In this document: positions 26,412 to 35,256 of the stretch, piece by piece
Layout of the letters: each line of letters opens with the position of its first letter
How positions within the stretch are numbered: the stretch's first letter is position 1
Assembly: GCA_963530295.1 (NCBI GenBank)
Contig: CAUSCF010000005.1
Location: 1-64,000, forward strand
Length of the DNA: 64,000 nt
From: JABCPE02 sp963530295
GTDB taxonomy: Bacteria; Bacteroidota; Bacteroidia; Flavobacteriales; Weeksellaceae
Reading direction: 5' to 3'
Made by a program: the position numbers and the translations under genes
The notes under the pieces: model-generated
What the model was told of the DNA's origin: nothing
Database searches by the model: none
Seen by the model: only the letters and a program-made list of their open reading frames with translations

Positions 26412-26903
26412 ATGCAGTTTAGAATTCAGTCTTTCCCTCCAATAATATCAAAAAAATCTAAAGTTTTGATTTTGGGTTCTATCCCTGGAGCTAAATCTTT
26501 GGAGAAACAAGAATACTATGCGCATCCTCAAAATCATTTTTGGAAAATATTATTTTGTATGTTTGGGGAGGAGTTTTCTGCTGATTATCAGGATAGATTA
26601 AAGCTTTTAGAGAAACATCATATCGCACTTTGGGATACCATAGAGAGCTGCGAAAGAGAAGGGAGCCAAGATGTGAAAATCAAGAACGAAACAACCAATC
26701 AAATCCCTGATTTGCTGGAAAAATACTATAATATAAAGGCTGTTTTCTGCAATGGTCAAAAATCTTATAAAAATCTCATCAAATTATTGGGTCGTGATTT
26801 TCATTTGCCCATTATACTTTTGCCTTCGACTAGTCCTCTGCACACCATTTCTTTTGATAAAAAATTAGAAGACTGGAAAAAGATTTTGGAATATCTTTCT
26901 TGA
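26412..26903 (+). CDS. Uracil-DNA-glycosylase superfamily protein, probable hypoxanthine-DNA glycosylase
   Basis: A 163-residue protein of the UDG fold. The N-terminal motif KVLILGSIPGAKSLEKQEYYAHPQNHFWK (about residues 17-45) and the C-terminal LLPSTSPLHT match the short DNA-deoxyinosine glycosylase family, which removes deaminated adenine (hypoxanthine). There is no N in the GSIPGA motif where classic UDG has its water-activating Asp, as in other family members. The ATG start is fixed by the promoter box just upstream. It is divergent from thrS. Confidence 0.8.
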   Translation: MQFRIQSFPPIISKKSKVLILGSIPGAKSLEKQEYYAHPQNHFWKILFCMFGEEFSADYQDRLKLLEKHHIALWDTIESCEREGSQDVKIKNETTNQIPDLLEKYYNIKAVFCNGQKSYKNLIKLLGRDFHLPIILLPSTSPLHTISFDKKLEDWKKILEYLS

Positions 26904-26950
26904 TTTAGCTTGAATTTAAGGGCTGTTTGGGGTGTTGATAAAAATAAAAC

Positions 26951-26981
26951 TTGACAAAGGCATTTTAAGGTTGTATATTTG
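26951..26981 (+). promoter_or_regulatory. Promoter of queA
   Basis: TTG at 26951-26953 and TATATTTG at 26974-26981 with a 20-bp spacer. It sits within an open upstream extension of the queA frame and so supports the ATG at 27031 as the start. Confidence 0.75.
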
Positions 26982-27030
26982 CCGACTTATTTTAATTTTA
27001 AAAAATATAAAATCCGTAAATTTTATTCAA

Positions 27031-28080
27031 ATGAAAACATCTAATTTTAATTTCCATTTGCCAGAACACCTTTTGGCTGAACATCCATCAGAGCACAGAG
27101 ACGAAGCAAAACTAATGGTTCTCAATAGAAAAACAGAAACCATAGAGCATAAGCTGTTTAAGGATGTGATTGATTATTTCGATGATGGAGATTTATTTAT
27201 CTTTAATAATACTAAGGTTTTTCCTGCAAGACTATACGGAAACAAAGAAAAAACAGGAGCAAGAATAGAAGTTTTCCTACTTAGAGAACTTGACCGCGAG
27301 ACCCGTGTTTGGGATGTTTTGGTAGATCCTGCAAGAAAAATAAGAATAGGGAATAAACTTTTCTTTACCGAAGATGAATCTTTGGTGGCAGAAGTGATTG
27401 ACAATACAACTTCTCGTGGAAGAACGCTAAGGTTCTTATTTGATGGTAGTTACGAAGAATTTCGTCAAAAACTAAAAGAACTGGGAGAAACTCCGCTTCC
27501 TAAATACATCAAAAGAGCAGTAGAGCCAGAAGATGCAGAAAGATACCAAACTATCTACGCCAAAGTAGAAGGTGCGGTGGCAGCTCCTACGGCTGGACTT
27601 CATTTTTCTAAACATCTTATGAAGAGGCTGGAAATCAAAGGAATTAACTTTGCAGAAGTTACGCTTCATGTAGGTTTAGGAACATTTAACCCAATAGAAG
27701 TAGAGGATATTTCTAAACACAAAATGGAGTGTGAAGAAGCCATTATTGATGAAAAAAATGCTGAAATCATCAATAAAGCCGTGGAGGAAAACAGAAGAAT
27801 TTGCTGCGTGGGAACTACTACCATGAGGGCTTTGGAAACCTCTGTTTCTTCTAACAAAAGAGTGTCTGCATACCATGGATGGACTAATAAATTCATCTAT
27901 CCGCCATATGAATTTGGCGTGGCTAATGCTATGATTACCAATTTCCATACACCGAAATCTACTTTGCTGATGATGATTGCTGCTTTTGCAGGAAAGGATT
28001 TCGTGATGCACGCTTACGAAGAAGCCATTAAGAATGAATACAAGTTTTATTCTTATGGTGATGCGATGCTTATCATTTAA
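27031..28080 (+). CDS. queA: S-adenosylmethionine:tRNA ribosyltransferase-isomerase
   Basis: A 349-residue enzyme that transfers and isomerises the ribose of SAM to 7-aminomethyl-7-deazaguanine in tRNA, making epoxyqueuosine. Signature segments: FNFHLPEHLLAEHPSEHRDEAKLMVL at the N-terminus, DLFIFNNTKVFPARL, EGAVAAPTAGLHFS, VTLHVGLGTFNP and NAMITNFHTPKSTLLMM. Length is normal. An in-frame GTG 99 bases upstream is rejected because a clear promoter lies between it and the ATG. The nitroreductase gene starts 32 bases after the stop. Confidence 0.97.
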   Translation: MKTSNFNFHLPEHLLAEHPSEHRDEAKLMVLNRKTETIEHKLFKDVIDYFDDGDLFIFNNTKVFPARLYGNKEKTGARIEVFLLRELDRETRVWDVLVDPARKIRIGNKLFFTEDESLVAEVIDNTTSRGRTLRFLFDGSYEEFRQKLKELGETPLPKYIKRAVEPEDAERYQTIYAKVEGAVAAPTAGLHFSKHLMKRLEIKGINFAEVTLHVGLGTFNPIEVEDISKHKMECEEAIIDEKNAEIINKAVEENRRICCVGTTTMRALETSVSSNKRVSAYHGWTNKFIYPPYEFGVANAMITNFHTPKSTLLMMIAAFAGKDFVMHAYEEAIKNEYKFYSYGDAMLII

Positions 28081-28112
28081 ATTAAGAAAATAACTTTAAA
28101 AAATATTATAAA

Positions 28113-28745
28113 ATGCTTTTAGACGATTTAAAATGGCGCTATGCCACAAAAACCTATCAAGAGGGAAAGAAAGTCCCACAAGAGGACATAGACAAGATTA
28201 TAGAAGCCATCCGCCTTGCACCTACTTCTTCTGGGCTGCAGCCTTTCAGAATTATTGTAATAGATGATTTGGAGACAAAGCAGAAGCTGGCAGAAGGTGC
28301 TCTAAATCAGAAGGGAATTATAGCATGTTCGCACATCATTGCCTTTGCTGCGTGGGACAATTATACACCTGAGAGAATAGATGAGATGTATAATTTTATC
28401 ACTGATGAACGAGGGCTTCCTCGTGGGCGATATGCGAGATACACGGATATGCTAAAGGAACGCTTTGCAGAAAATGAACCTATCCGAAATTTTGAACATG
28501 CTGCGAGACAGGCGTATATCGCCCTTGGAATGGCACTTGCACAAGCGGCAGAGCTTAAAATAGATTCTACGCCTGCAGAGGGATTTGACAACGAGAATTT
28601 TGATAAAGTCCTTGGTTTGGAGAAACTCGGGCTGAAAAGCGTGGTGCTGATGTATGTCGGCTATGCTGACCGCGAAAACGATTGGCTGGCACCAATGAAG
28701 AAGGTGAGAATCTCCAAAGAAGAATTAGTCATAAAACATAAATAA
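28113..28745 (+). CDS. NAD(P)H-dependent nitroreductase family oxidoreductase
   Basis: A 210-residue flavoprotein of the NfsB/nitroreductase family. The FMN-binding N-terminal RYATKTYQEGKKV and APTSSGLQPFRIIVI (about 37-51), and the C-terminal VLMYVGYADRENDWLAPMKKVR, fit NfsB-like enzymes. It forms a homodimer with FMN and reduces nitro or quinone compounds; the natural substrate is unknown. A strong terminator follows. Confidence 0.93.
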   Translation: MLLDDLKWRYATKTYQEGKKVPQEDIDKIIEAIRLAPTSSGLQPFRIIVIDDLETKQKLAEGALNQKGIIACSHIIAFAAWDNYTPERIDEMYNFITDERGLPRGRYARYTDMLKERFAENEPIRNFEHAARQAYIALGMALAQAAELKIDSTPAEGFDNENFDKVLGLEKLGLKSVVLMYVGYADRENDWLAPMKKVRISKEELVIKHK

Positions 28746-28752
28746 TTATTTC

Positions 28753-28780
28753 AAAAAAGCCTCTTCAAAAAGGCTTTTTT
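28753..28780 (+). terminator. Terminator after the nitroreductase gene
   Basis: AAAAAGCCT and AGGCTTTTT arms with a short loop and T run. Confidence 0.85.
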
Positions 28781-28802
28781 ATCTTAAAAATAATCAAATA
28801 GA

Positions 28803-29840
28803 ATGAAAGATATCAGAACGCTCAGTTTAGACCAGCTCAAAGAATATTTTGTTTCTTTGGGAGAAAAACCATTTCGTGCCAAACAGGTCTATGACTGGCT
28901 TTGGTCTAAAAATCTTCATTCTATTGAGGAAATGACTAACCTTTCCAAAGAGCTTCGCCAAAGGATTTCGGAGGAATATACGATAAATCCCATCTCGGTA
29001 GACAAACTCCAAAGAAGTTCAGACGGAACCATAAAAAACGGTGTGAAACTCCATGACGGGCTTTTGGTAGAAAGTGTTCTAATCCCAACAGAAACACGGA
29101 CAACAGCTTGTGTTTCCTCACAGGTAGGATGTTCTCTAAACTGTGAGTTTTGCGCTACTGCCAAACTCAAAAGAATGAGAAACTTAGAGGTGGCAGAGAT
29201 AGTGGATCAAGTGGCTTTGATAGACAAGCAGAGCAGGCTTTATTTTGATAGACCTCTCTCTAACATCGTATTCATGGGAATGGGCGAGCCTATGATGAAC
29301 TACAAAAATGTAGTGGAAGCCATCAGAAAAATCACTCAGCCCGATGGCTTGGGCATGTCTCCAAGGAGAATTACCGTGTCTACTTCTGGAATTCCGAAGA
29401 TGATAAAAATGCTGGCGGATGAAGATTTAAAGGTAAAACTAGCGCTTTCACTCCATTCAGCGATTGAAGAAAAACGAAATGAAATCATGCCTTTTTCTTC
29501 TAATTTCCCGCTGACAGACATTATAGAAGCTCTGCAATATTGGTATTCTAAAACTGGCTCTGTCATTACTTTGGAATACTGTATCTGGAAAGGCATAAAC
29601 GACAAAGATGAAGATATAAAAGCCCTGATAAAATTCTGTAAAAAAGTGCCTACAAAGGTGAATTTGATAGAATACAATTCCATTGGCAACGGAAAATATG
29701 ACCGCAGCAATCCTGAAGCCACAGAAAACTATGTTCATCAGTTAGAGAAGAACGGAATCACTACGATGATTCGCCGAAGCAGAGGAGGAGACATCGATGC
29801 AGCTTGCGGACAGCTTGCCAATAAAATAGCCGAAGCATAG
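28803..29840 (+). CDS. rlmN: Dual-specificity RNA methyltransferase RlmN
   Basis: A 345-residue radical-SAM enzyme that makes 2-methyladenosine at A2503 of 23S rRNA and A37 of some tRNAs. The CxxxCxxC iron-sulfur motif is in VGCSLNCEFCATAKL (about 112-126). The second mechanistic cysteine, the one methylated during catalysis, is in GGDIDAACGQL near residue 337. The N-terminal accessory domain has FVSLGEKPFRAKQVYDWLW. Length is normal. A terminator separates it from the gene before; the AEC transporter follows after 27 bases. Confidence 0.97.
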   Translation: MKDIRTLSLDQLKEYFVSLGEKPFRAKQVYDWLWSKNLHSIEEMTNLSKELRQRISEEYTINPISVDKLQRSSDGTIKNGVKLHDGLLVESVLIPTETRTTACVSSQVGCSLNCEFCATAKLKRMRNLEVAEIVDQVALIDKQSRLYFDRPLSNIVFMGMGEPMMNYKNVVEAIRKITQPDGLGMSPRRITVSTSGIPKMIKMLADEDLKVKLALSLHSAIEEKRNEIMPFSSNFPLTDIIEALQYWYSKTGSVITLEYCIWKGINDKDEDIKALIKFCKKVPTKVNLIEYNSIGNGKYDRSNPEATENYVHQLEKNGITTMIRRSRGGDIDAACGQLANKIAEA

Positions 29841-29867
29841 AAAAAAGCCCTACAAATAGAGAATAAA

Positions 29868-30773
29868 ATGGATAATTTTATTTTAATCATATTGTGCATT
29901 GTGGCGGGAATGGTCTTTAAGGCAACTAAATCCATTCACCCAGATGCTCACAAAGGAATCAATACTTGGATACTTTACATCGCGCTGCCCTCTATTTCCT
30001 TTAAATACATTCCAAAAATAGAGTGGTCGCTGGAAATACTCTATCCTGCGGCTAGTATGGTAGTTCTGGCATTGGGAGCGTACTTCTTTATACAATACTA
30101 TTCAAAACTGAAAAACTATTCCAACCGTTCTACAAGCACCTTGCAGCTGGCAAGTGGATACAGTAACACCTCATTCATTGGTTTTCCGCTGATTTCTGCT
30201 TTTTATGGAGAAGAATATTTGAGCATCGCGATTATCTGCGACCAAGCCATGTTTCTTACCCTTTCTACACTGGGTATCATCACTGCTCTAAAGGGAGGAA
30301 ACAATAACACTATAAGTGCTAAATTCTTACTAAAAAGACTTTTTACATTTCCGCCATTTATCGGATGTGTTACAGCATTAGTTTTATCATCTTTTATAGA
30401 CCTTTCTCCTGCCGAATCGCTTTTTAATAAGCTGTCTGGAACGGTGGCGCCTTTGGCTTTGTTCTCGATAGGTTTGCAGTTGAAATTTAACGGCTGGAAA
30501 AAACTGATGAGCCAAATTTCCATGTCGATGGTTTATAAATTGTTGATTGGCCCTGCTTTGATTTTGGTTTTGGGACTTGTTTTAGGACTGAAAGAAAGTT
30601 TGGTGAAAATCACGGTTTTTGAATCCGCGATGCCTACTTTGGTAATGTCCAGTGTCATCGCCGAGCAATTTAAACTCAATACCAAACTTACCAATATGAT
30701 TATTGGAATCAGCATTATTGTTGGGTTTTTCACTTTGGGAATTTGGTATAAAGTGCTGGAATGGTACTTTTAA
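29868..30773 (+). CDS. AEC-family (auxin efflux carrier-like) permease
   Basis: A 301-residue integral membrane protein with about ten helices in two inverted repeats. ASGYSNTSFIGFPLISAFYGEE (about 91-112) is the conserved NxxFxGxP-type crossover motif of the family, and a second, degenerate motif near FESAMPTLVMSSVIAEQF ends the other repeat. Relatives export organic acids; the substrate here is unknown. It probably shares the rlmN transcript. Confidence 0.92.
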   Translation: MDNFILIILCIVAGMVFKATKSIHPDAHKGINTWILYIALPSISFKYIPKIEWSLEILYPAASMVVLALGAYFFIQYYSKLKNYSNRSTSTLQLASGYSNTSFIGFPLISAFYGEEYLSIAIICDQAMFLTLSTLGIITALKGGNNNTISAKFLLKRLFTFPPFIGCVTALVLSSFIDLSPAESLFNKLSGTVAPLALFSIGLQLKFNGWKKLMSQISMSMVYKLLIGPALILVLGLVLGLKESLVKITVFESAMPTLVMSSVIAEQFKLNTKLTNMIIGISIIVGFFTLGIWYKVLEWYF

Positions 30774-30794
30774 TGAAAAATTTAATATTAATAT

Positions 30795-31652
30795 ATGCGT
30801 TTTAGAAGATTTTATTTTTTGTTTTTTATTCTCATATCGGTTTTTTCTTTGGCTCAAAAAACCAAAAGACTGCCTTTGAAAAATTATAAAATCGCTGTTT
30901 CAAATGATACATTGAGGGAAACATCAGGATTAACACTGATGAATGGGAGATTGTACAGCTTTAATGATGGTGGAAATCCCAATGAAATTTATGAAATAAA
31001 TCCTGAAAATGGGCAGATAATTTCTACCATCAAAGTTGATTTCCCAAACAGAGACTGGGAAGCCATGACTAACGACGGACAAAGCCTTTATATAGGAGAT
31101 TTCGGGAATAATGGAGGGAAAAGAACGGATTTAGCGATTTATAAAATATTGGATAATTCTCATCAGAAAATCAGTTTTAAATACAAAAATCAACCTCATT
31201 TTAGCTTTAAAAAAGACAAACATGATTTTGATGCCGAAGCGATGATTTTCAAAGACGGGAAAATCTATCTTTTTTCCAAAGAATGGGCTTCGCTAAAAGT
31301 ATCAAAATATATGATAAATCCTGATACAGAGGAAGAACAGAGCATTGAAAAAACGGAAGAATTCAAAACCAATTTCCTAGTAACAGATGCTTTTTATTTC
31401 AATAAAAAACTATATTTGGTGGGTTATAACAAAGTCGCAAAAGCCTTTTTGATGATTTTTGATGAAGATGAAAACGGCAATTTTTTCAGTGGAAAATATA
31501 CGAAATACAAGCTGGGTTCGGTCTTTAAATATGGTCAGATAGAGGGAGTTGCAGTAGATGAAAAGGGTATTTATATCTCAAGCGAAGAATTTAAGAAAAT
31601 CGGTTTTCAGGCGAAACAGAGTTTGTATTTTGTGCCTTTTGAACGGCTGTAA
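30795..31652 (+). CDS. Secreted protein, beta-propeller-like
   Basis: A 285-residue protein with an N-terminal signal peptide (FYFLFFILISVFSLA, cut near residue 20). The mature part repeats short beta-strand units such as GLTLMNGRLYSFNDGG, EAMTNDGQSLYIGDFGNNGG, EAMIFKDGKIYLFSKEW and GVAVDEKGIYISSEEF, the spacing expected of a six- or seven-bladed propeller (SdiA-regulated or phytase-like). No catalytic site is recognised. It starts 21 bases after the AEC gene. Confidence 0.75.
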   Translation: MRFRRFYFLFFILISVFSLAQKTKRLPLKNYKIAVSNDTLRETSGLTLMNGRLYSFNDGGNPNEIYEINPENGQIISTIKVDFPNRDWEAMTNDGQSLYIGDFGNNGGKRTDLAIYKILDNSHQKISFKYKNQPHFSFKKDKHDFDAEAMIFKDGKIYLFSKEWASLKVSKYMINPDTEEEQSIEKTEEFKTNFLVTDAFYFNKKLYLVGYNKVAKAFLMIFDEDENGNFFSGKYTKYKLGSVFKYGQIEGVAVDEKGIYISSEEFKKIGFQAKQSLYFVPFERL

Positions 31653-31670
31653 TTTTAAATTAAATATTCT

Positions 31671-31678
31671 TATATTTG
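31671..31678 (+). promoter_or_regulatory. -7 promoter element of the polyprenyl synthase gene
   Basis: TATATTTG matches TAnnTTTG and lies 17 bases before the GTG start at 31696. Confidence 0.6.
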
Positions 31679-31695
31679 TGGATTAAAATAAAATT

Positions 31696-32673
31696 GTGGC
31701 TAAAATCTTAGAAGAAATCAAAGCTCCTATAAGCAGGGAAATGAAACTTTTTGAGGAAAAGTTTTATCAGTCCATGCAGAGCAGCGTGCCTTTATTAGAT
31801 AAAATCACACAATTTATCATCGCTACGAAGGGCAAACAGATGCGACCTATTCTGGTTTTCCTTTCAGCAAAAATGACAGGCGAGGTGAGCGAAAAAACCT
31901 TTCGTGGAGCTTCTTTGATAGAGCTGATACATACGGCAGCTTTGGTGCATGATGATGTAGTGGATGAAAGCTCCAGAAGGCGTAATTTTTTCTCTATCAA
32001 TGCCTTGTGGGGAAACAAGACCGCGGTTTTGATTGGGGATTATTTATTGTCCAAATCGGTAATTCTTTCTACTGAAAATAAGGATTTTGATTTGTTGGAA
32101 ATCGTTTCCCAAACCATAAAAGACATGTCCGAAGGCGAGCTTTTACAGCTGGAAAAAGCAAGAAAACTGGACATTACGGAAGATGTTTATTATCAGATTA
32201 TTAGACAAAAGACAGCTTCGCTTATTTCGGCGTGCTGCCAGATAGGAGCAGTTTCTAATAATGCTGAAAACTCGCTGATAATGAAGATGAAAGATTTTGG
32301 GATTTATGCAGGAATGGCTTTTCAGATAAAAGATGATTTGTTTGATTATTTTACCAAAAACATCGTAGGGAAGCCTATGGGCATAGATATTAAGGAACAA
32401 AAAATGACTTTGCCGTTTATTTATTCTTTAAAAACGGCAAATGAAAAAGACAGAAAATATTACTTTAATATCATTAAAAACCACAATAAAAACCCAAAAC
32501 GAGTAAAAGAACTGATTGATTTTGTGAAAAAATCAGGCGGACTGGACTACGCCGAGAAAATAATGGAAAATTACCAGCAGAAGGCTTTGGATATTTTATC
32601 AGAATTTCCTGATAATGAAGCGAAAAAGTCTTTACAGCTGATGCTGGATTATGTAATAAAAAGAGAATTTTAA
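31696..32673 (+). CDS. Trans-polyprenyl diphosphate synthase (octaprenyl type)
   Basis: A 325-residue all-helical prenyltransferase. The first aspartate-rich motif is D86-D87-V-V-D90 in LVHDDVVDESSRRR and the second is DDLFD in FQIKDDLFDYF (about 212-222). It elongates allylic diphosphates with isopentenyl diphosphate, the product of the mevalonate route that includes mvaD. Long-chain product (menaquinone side chain) is suggested by length and by the small residues before the first motif. The start is GTG at 31696, giving MAKILEEIKAPI, which matches family N-termini; the next Met is at codon 16. trxB follows after 11 bases. Confidence 0.92.
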   Translation: MAKILEEIKAPISREMKLFEEKFYQSMQSSVPLLDKITQFIIATKGKQMRPILVFLSAKMTGEVSEKTFRGASLIELIHTAALVHDDVVDESSRRRNFFSINALWGNKTAVLIGDYLLSKSVILSTENKDFDLLEIVSQTIKDMSEGELLQLEKARKLDITEDVYYQIIRQKTASLISACCQIGAVSNNAENSLIMKMKDFGIYAGMAFQIKDDLFDYFTKNIVGKPMGIDIKEQKMTLPFIYSLKTANEKDRKYYFNIIKNHNKNPKRVKELIDFVKKSGGLDYAEKIMENYQQKALDILSEFPDNEAKKSLQLMLDYVIKREF

Positions 32674-32684
32674 AAAATATAAAA

Positions 32685-33626
32685 ATGGAGAATAATATTT
32701 TAGATTGTGTGATTATAGGTTCTGGACCTTCTGGTTTTACGGCAGCTATCTATGCAGCGAGAGCGGATTTAAAACCAGAACTTTATACAGGTCTGCAGCA
32801 TGGCGGCCAGCTTATTGGGACTACGGAAGTGGACAATTTCCCAGGGTATCCAGAGGGAGTTACAGGGCCGAAAATGATGGAAGATTTACAGAAACAAGCC
32901 GAAAGATTTGACACCAAAGTTCATTATGAAATGATTACGAAAGTGGAATTTTCTAATGAAAAAGGCGGAATTCATAAACTTTGGGCAGGGGAGAAAGAAA
33001 TTTTGGCTAAAACTGTGATTATTTCCACTGGAGCTACAGCCAAATACCTTGGGCTGGATGATGAGAAAAAATACTCTGGCGGTGGAGTATCTGCGTGTGC
33101 TACTTGTGACGGATTTTTTTACAGAAACCAAGAAGTTATCGTAGTTGGAGCAGGGGACACGGCAGCAGAAGAGGCGACTTATCTTGCTAATATTTGTAGC
33201 AAAGTGACGATGCTTGTGAGAAAAAACTATTTCCGTGCATCCAAAGCAATGGCTCACAGAGTGGAAAAAACGCCGAATATAGAAGTGAAATTCAATCACG
33301 AACTAATAGGCATCAAAGGGGAAAATAACTTGGTAGAAACAGCTGTGGTTATCAACAATCAGACCCAAGAAACTTCTGAAATCTCTGTCAGCGGAATATT
33401 CATAGCCATAGGACACCAGCCTAATACTGAGATATTTAAAGGCCAAATAGACATGGATGAAAACGGCTATATTATCACTGAAGGAAAATCTTCTAAAACT
33501 AATCTTCCTGGGGTTTTTGCGGCGGGAGATGTTCAGGATCATATTTATCGTCAGGCAGTTACAGCGGCAGGAAGCGGATGTATGGCAGCGATAGATGCAG
33601 AGAGATATTTAGGCGAATTAAAATAA
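32685..33626 (+). CDS. trxB: Thioredoxin-disulfide reductase
   Basis: A 313-residue low-molecular-weight TrxR. The FAD-binding GSGPSGFTAA is at 12-21, the redox-active C138-A-T-C141 pair is followed by DGFF, the NADPH-binding GAGDTAAEEA begins near 155, and the C-terminal FAAGDVQDHIYRQAVTAAGSG closes the FAD site. It uses NADPH to reduce thioredoxin in the cytoplasm. crcB starts 9 bases downstream, so polyprenyl synthase, trxB and crcB form an operon. Confidence 0.97.
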   Translation: MENNILDCVIIGSGPSGFTAAIYAARADLKPELYTGLQHGGQLIGTTEVDNFPGYPEGVTGPKMMEDLQKQAERFDTKVHYEMITKVEFSNEKGGIHKLWAGEKEILAKTVIISTGATAKYLGLDDEKKYSGGGVSACATCDGFFYRNQEVIVVGAGDTAAEEATYLANICSKVTMLVRKNYFRASKAMAHRVEKTPNIEVKFNHELIGIKGENNLVETAVVINNQTQETSEISVSGIFIAIGHQPNTEIFKGQIDMDENGYIITEGKSSKTNLPGVFAAGDVQDHIYRQAVTAAGSGCMAAIDAERYLGELK

Positions 33627-33635
33627 AAAACTACT

Positions 33636-33995
33636 ATGAAAGCCCTGATATATGTTTTCCTTGGGGGAGGAGCGGGGAGTGTTTTTAGGTTTGTGATTTC
33701 TAATTATGCTCATAAACTGCCGATGGCAGGCTGTTTTCCTCTTGGAACGCTCTTAGCCAATGTTTTTGGATGTTTTTTCATTGGGGTATTTTCTTCTTTA
33801 TTTAAAGAAAATGAGTATCTAAAATACCTTTTGGTTACAGGATTTTGTGGTGGATTTACTACATTTTCCACATTTTCTATGGAAAACATCACTCTTTGGC
33901 AAAACGGACAGTATGGAATTTTGGTTTTGTACTTGACTTTGAGCGTTGCATTGGGGCTTTCTGCGGTGTATTTAGGAAGTCAAATTTTGAAATAA
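33636..33995 (+). CDS. crcB: Fluoride efflux transporter CrcB/Fluc
   Basis: A 119-residue four-helix membrane protein forming a dual-topology dimeric fluoride channel. Conserved segments: GGGAGSVFRFVISNY (about 10-24), GTLLANVFGCFFIGVF with its key Asn (about 38-53) and GFCGGFTTFSTFSMEN (about 70-85) with the phenylalanine box. No fluoride riboswitch is possible here, since it begins 9 bases after trxB. Confidence 0.95.
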   Translation: MKALIYVFLGGGAGSVFRFVISNYAHKLPMAGCFPLGTLLANVFGCFFIGVFSSLFKENEYLKYLLVTGFCGGFTTFSTFSMENITLWQNGQYGILVLYLTLSVALGLSAVYLGSQILK

Positions 33996-34059
33996 AGTAA
34001 ATTTTTAATATTGATTTTCAAAACATTAATGATTTAAGTGTAAAAATCCTATAAATAAA

Positions 34060-34090
34060 TTTGTCAGTATTAAAAATATCCTTACATTTG
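34060..34090 (+). promoter_or_regulatory. Promoter of tRNA-Ser
   Basis: TTTG at 34060-34063 and TACATTTG at 34083-34090 with a 19-bp spacer: an ideal Bacteroidetes promoter, 31 bases before the tRNA. Confidence 0.85.
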
Positions 34091-34121
34091 CACCACTGAA
34101 ATGATGTAGTTTTTCATTTTT

Positions 34122-34206
34122 GGAGAGATGGCAGAGCGGTCGAATGCGGCGGTCTTGAAAACCGTTGACTGTAACAGGTCCGGGGGTTCGAATCCCTCTC
34201 TCTCCG
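34122..34206 (+). tRNA. tRNA-Ser(TGA)
   Basis: Acceptor GGAGAGA pairs TCTCTCC; anticodon loop CTTGAAA gives TGA; a long class II variable arm and T-loop TTCGAAT are present; discriminator G. CCA is not encoded. It has its own promoter and a strong terminator, so it is a single-tRNA transcription unit. Confidence 0.96.
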
Positions 34207-34227
34207 CAAGTATTAAAACTAAATTAT

Positions 34228-34262
34228 AAGGACTTTTGAAGATTTCAAAAGTCCTTTTTTTA
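34228..34262 (+). terminator. Terminator of tRNA-Ser
   Basis: AAGGACTTTTGAA and its complement form a 13-bp stem with a 3-base loop, followed by a run of T. Confidence 0.9.
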
Positions 34263-34424
34263 TTTCAAATCCTAAAAGTTTTCACAAAGCAATATCCTTG
34301 CTTTTTCCTACACTTTATGTTTTCTAAAAATACATTCACATATCCTCGAAGAAATATACAGTATCTTTGTTTCTTATATTTTTAATTGAAAAAAGTTGAA
34401 TATAATTGATATACAATAATTTAG

Positions 34425-35194
34425 ATTATAAGAGATATAAATTTCAATAAAACATATTTTGAAAACTACATCAGCAAAGAGAAAAATGATAGAATTGAAA
34501 GAATATTGAAATTAAAGAAGAAAGAATTGTATTTGTTAAATCTTTTATGGCAAGAGATATTTTATATTCTCTTATTGCTAAATATTCCGCGAGTTACCCT
34601 ATAGAGGAGTTGTATACAGATTATTATGATGCTTTAGAATATATGCACCAGAGCTGGATGGTATTGGACAATCGTGCTTATTTAAAAGATACTAAATACA
34701 ATCATTATTTTGGTTCAGACTATGATTTGATGCTTTGGATGCTTTCGCTGGGATATTTATTAGATGTTGAAAAACAGAAATATATGTTGCTTTTAGAAAT
34801 ATTAGACCGATTTTCTGTAAAAGACCTGCTCTATGAAACCATTATTAAAGCCAAAATATCCGAACGACCACCTATAACAGAGGAAAGTTATAAAATGATA
34901 ATGGATATGCCATGGGTGTATGAGTCTCTTCGCCACGCTATCAAAGAAACAGATGATGAATATGGAAAAGAACGCTCTTCTGCTCTGATTGAACAATTCT
35001 TAAATAAAGAATTTTATCAAAGGCACAAAGGTTTTAGTTTTTATGACCATCATAAGAGTGATAATAACATATACTACGGCTATTGGAGTTTTGAAAGTGC
35101 GGCTATTGCTGATATTTTATCCGTTGATATCTCACCTTTTGAAAACAATAAATACTTCCCTAAAGATGCGTATCTTTACAAAAAAGTAGAGTAG
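34425..35194 (+). pseudogene. Broken PoNi-like (DUF1910/DUF1911) immunity gene
   Basis: Bases 34547-35194 encode 215 residues from an ATG, ending YYGYWSFESAAIADILSVD and NKYFPKDAYLY, the DUF1911 hallmark of PoNi proteins, which neutralise PoNe polymorphic DNase toxins. The matching N-terminal half lies just upstream in another frame: residues such as YFENYISKEKNDRIERILKLKKK and ELYLLNL run from 34425 to about 34543. Adding one T to the run at 34543-34546 joins the halves as NLF-MARDILYSLIAKYS. That upstream frame also lacks an ATG: it opens after a TAG at 34422. The gene therefore has lost both its start and its frame. A shortened 215-residue product could still be made. No cognate toxin is nearby. 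Confidence 0.7.
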
Positions 35195-35256
35195 GAGGAG
35201 AGAGAAGTTTATATTAGTATTGTGAGTCATATTGTTGATTTTTAAATGCAAACAAA

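Noticed and set aside
26932..27030. GTG-started 33-codon extension of queA
   Set aside because: A good promoter with correct spacing lies inside it, and the ATG at 27031 matches the family start.
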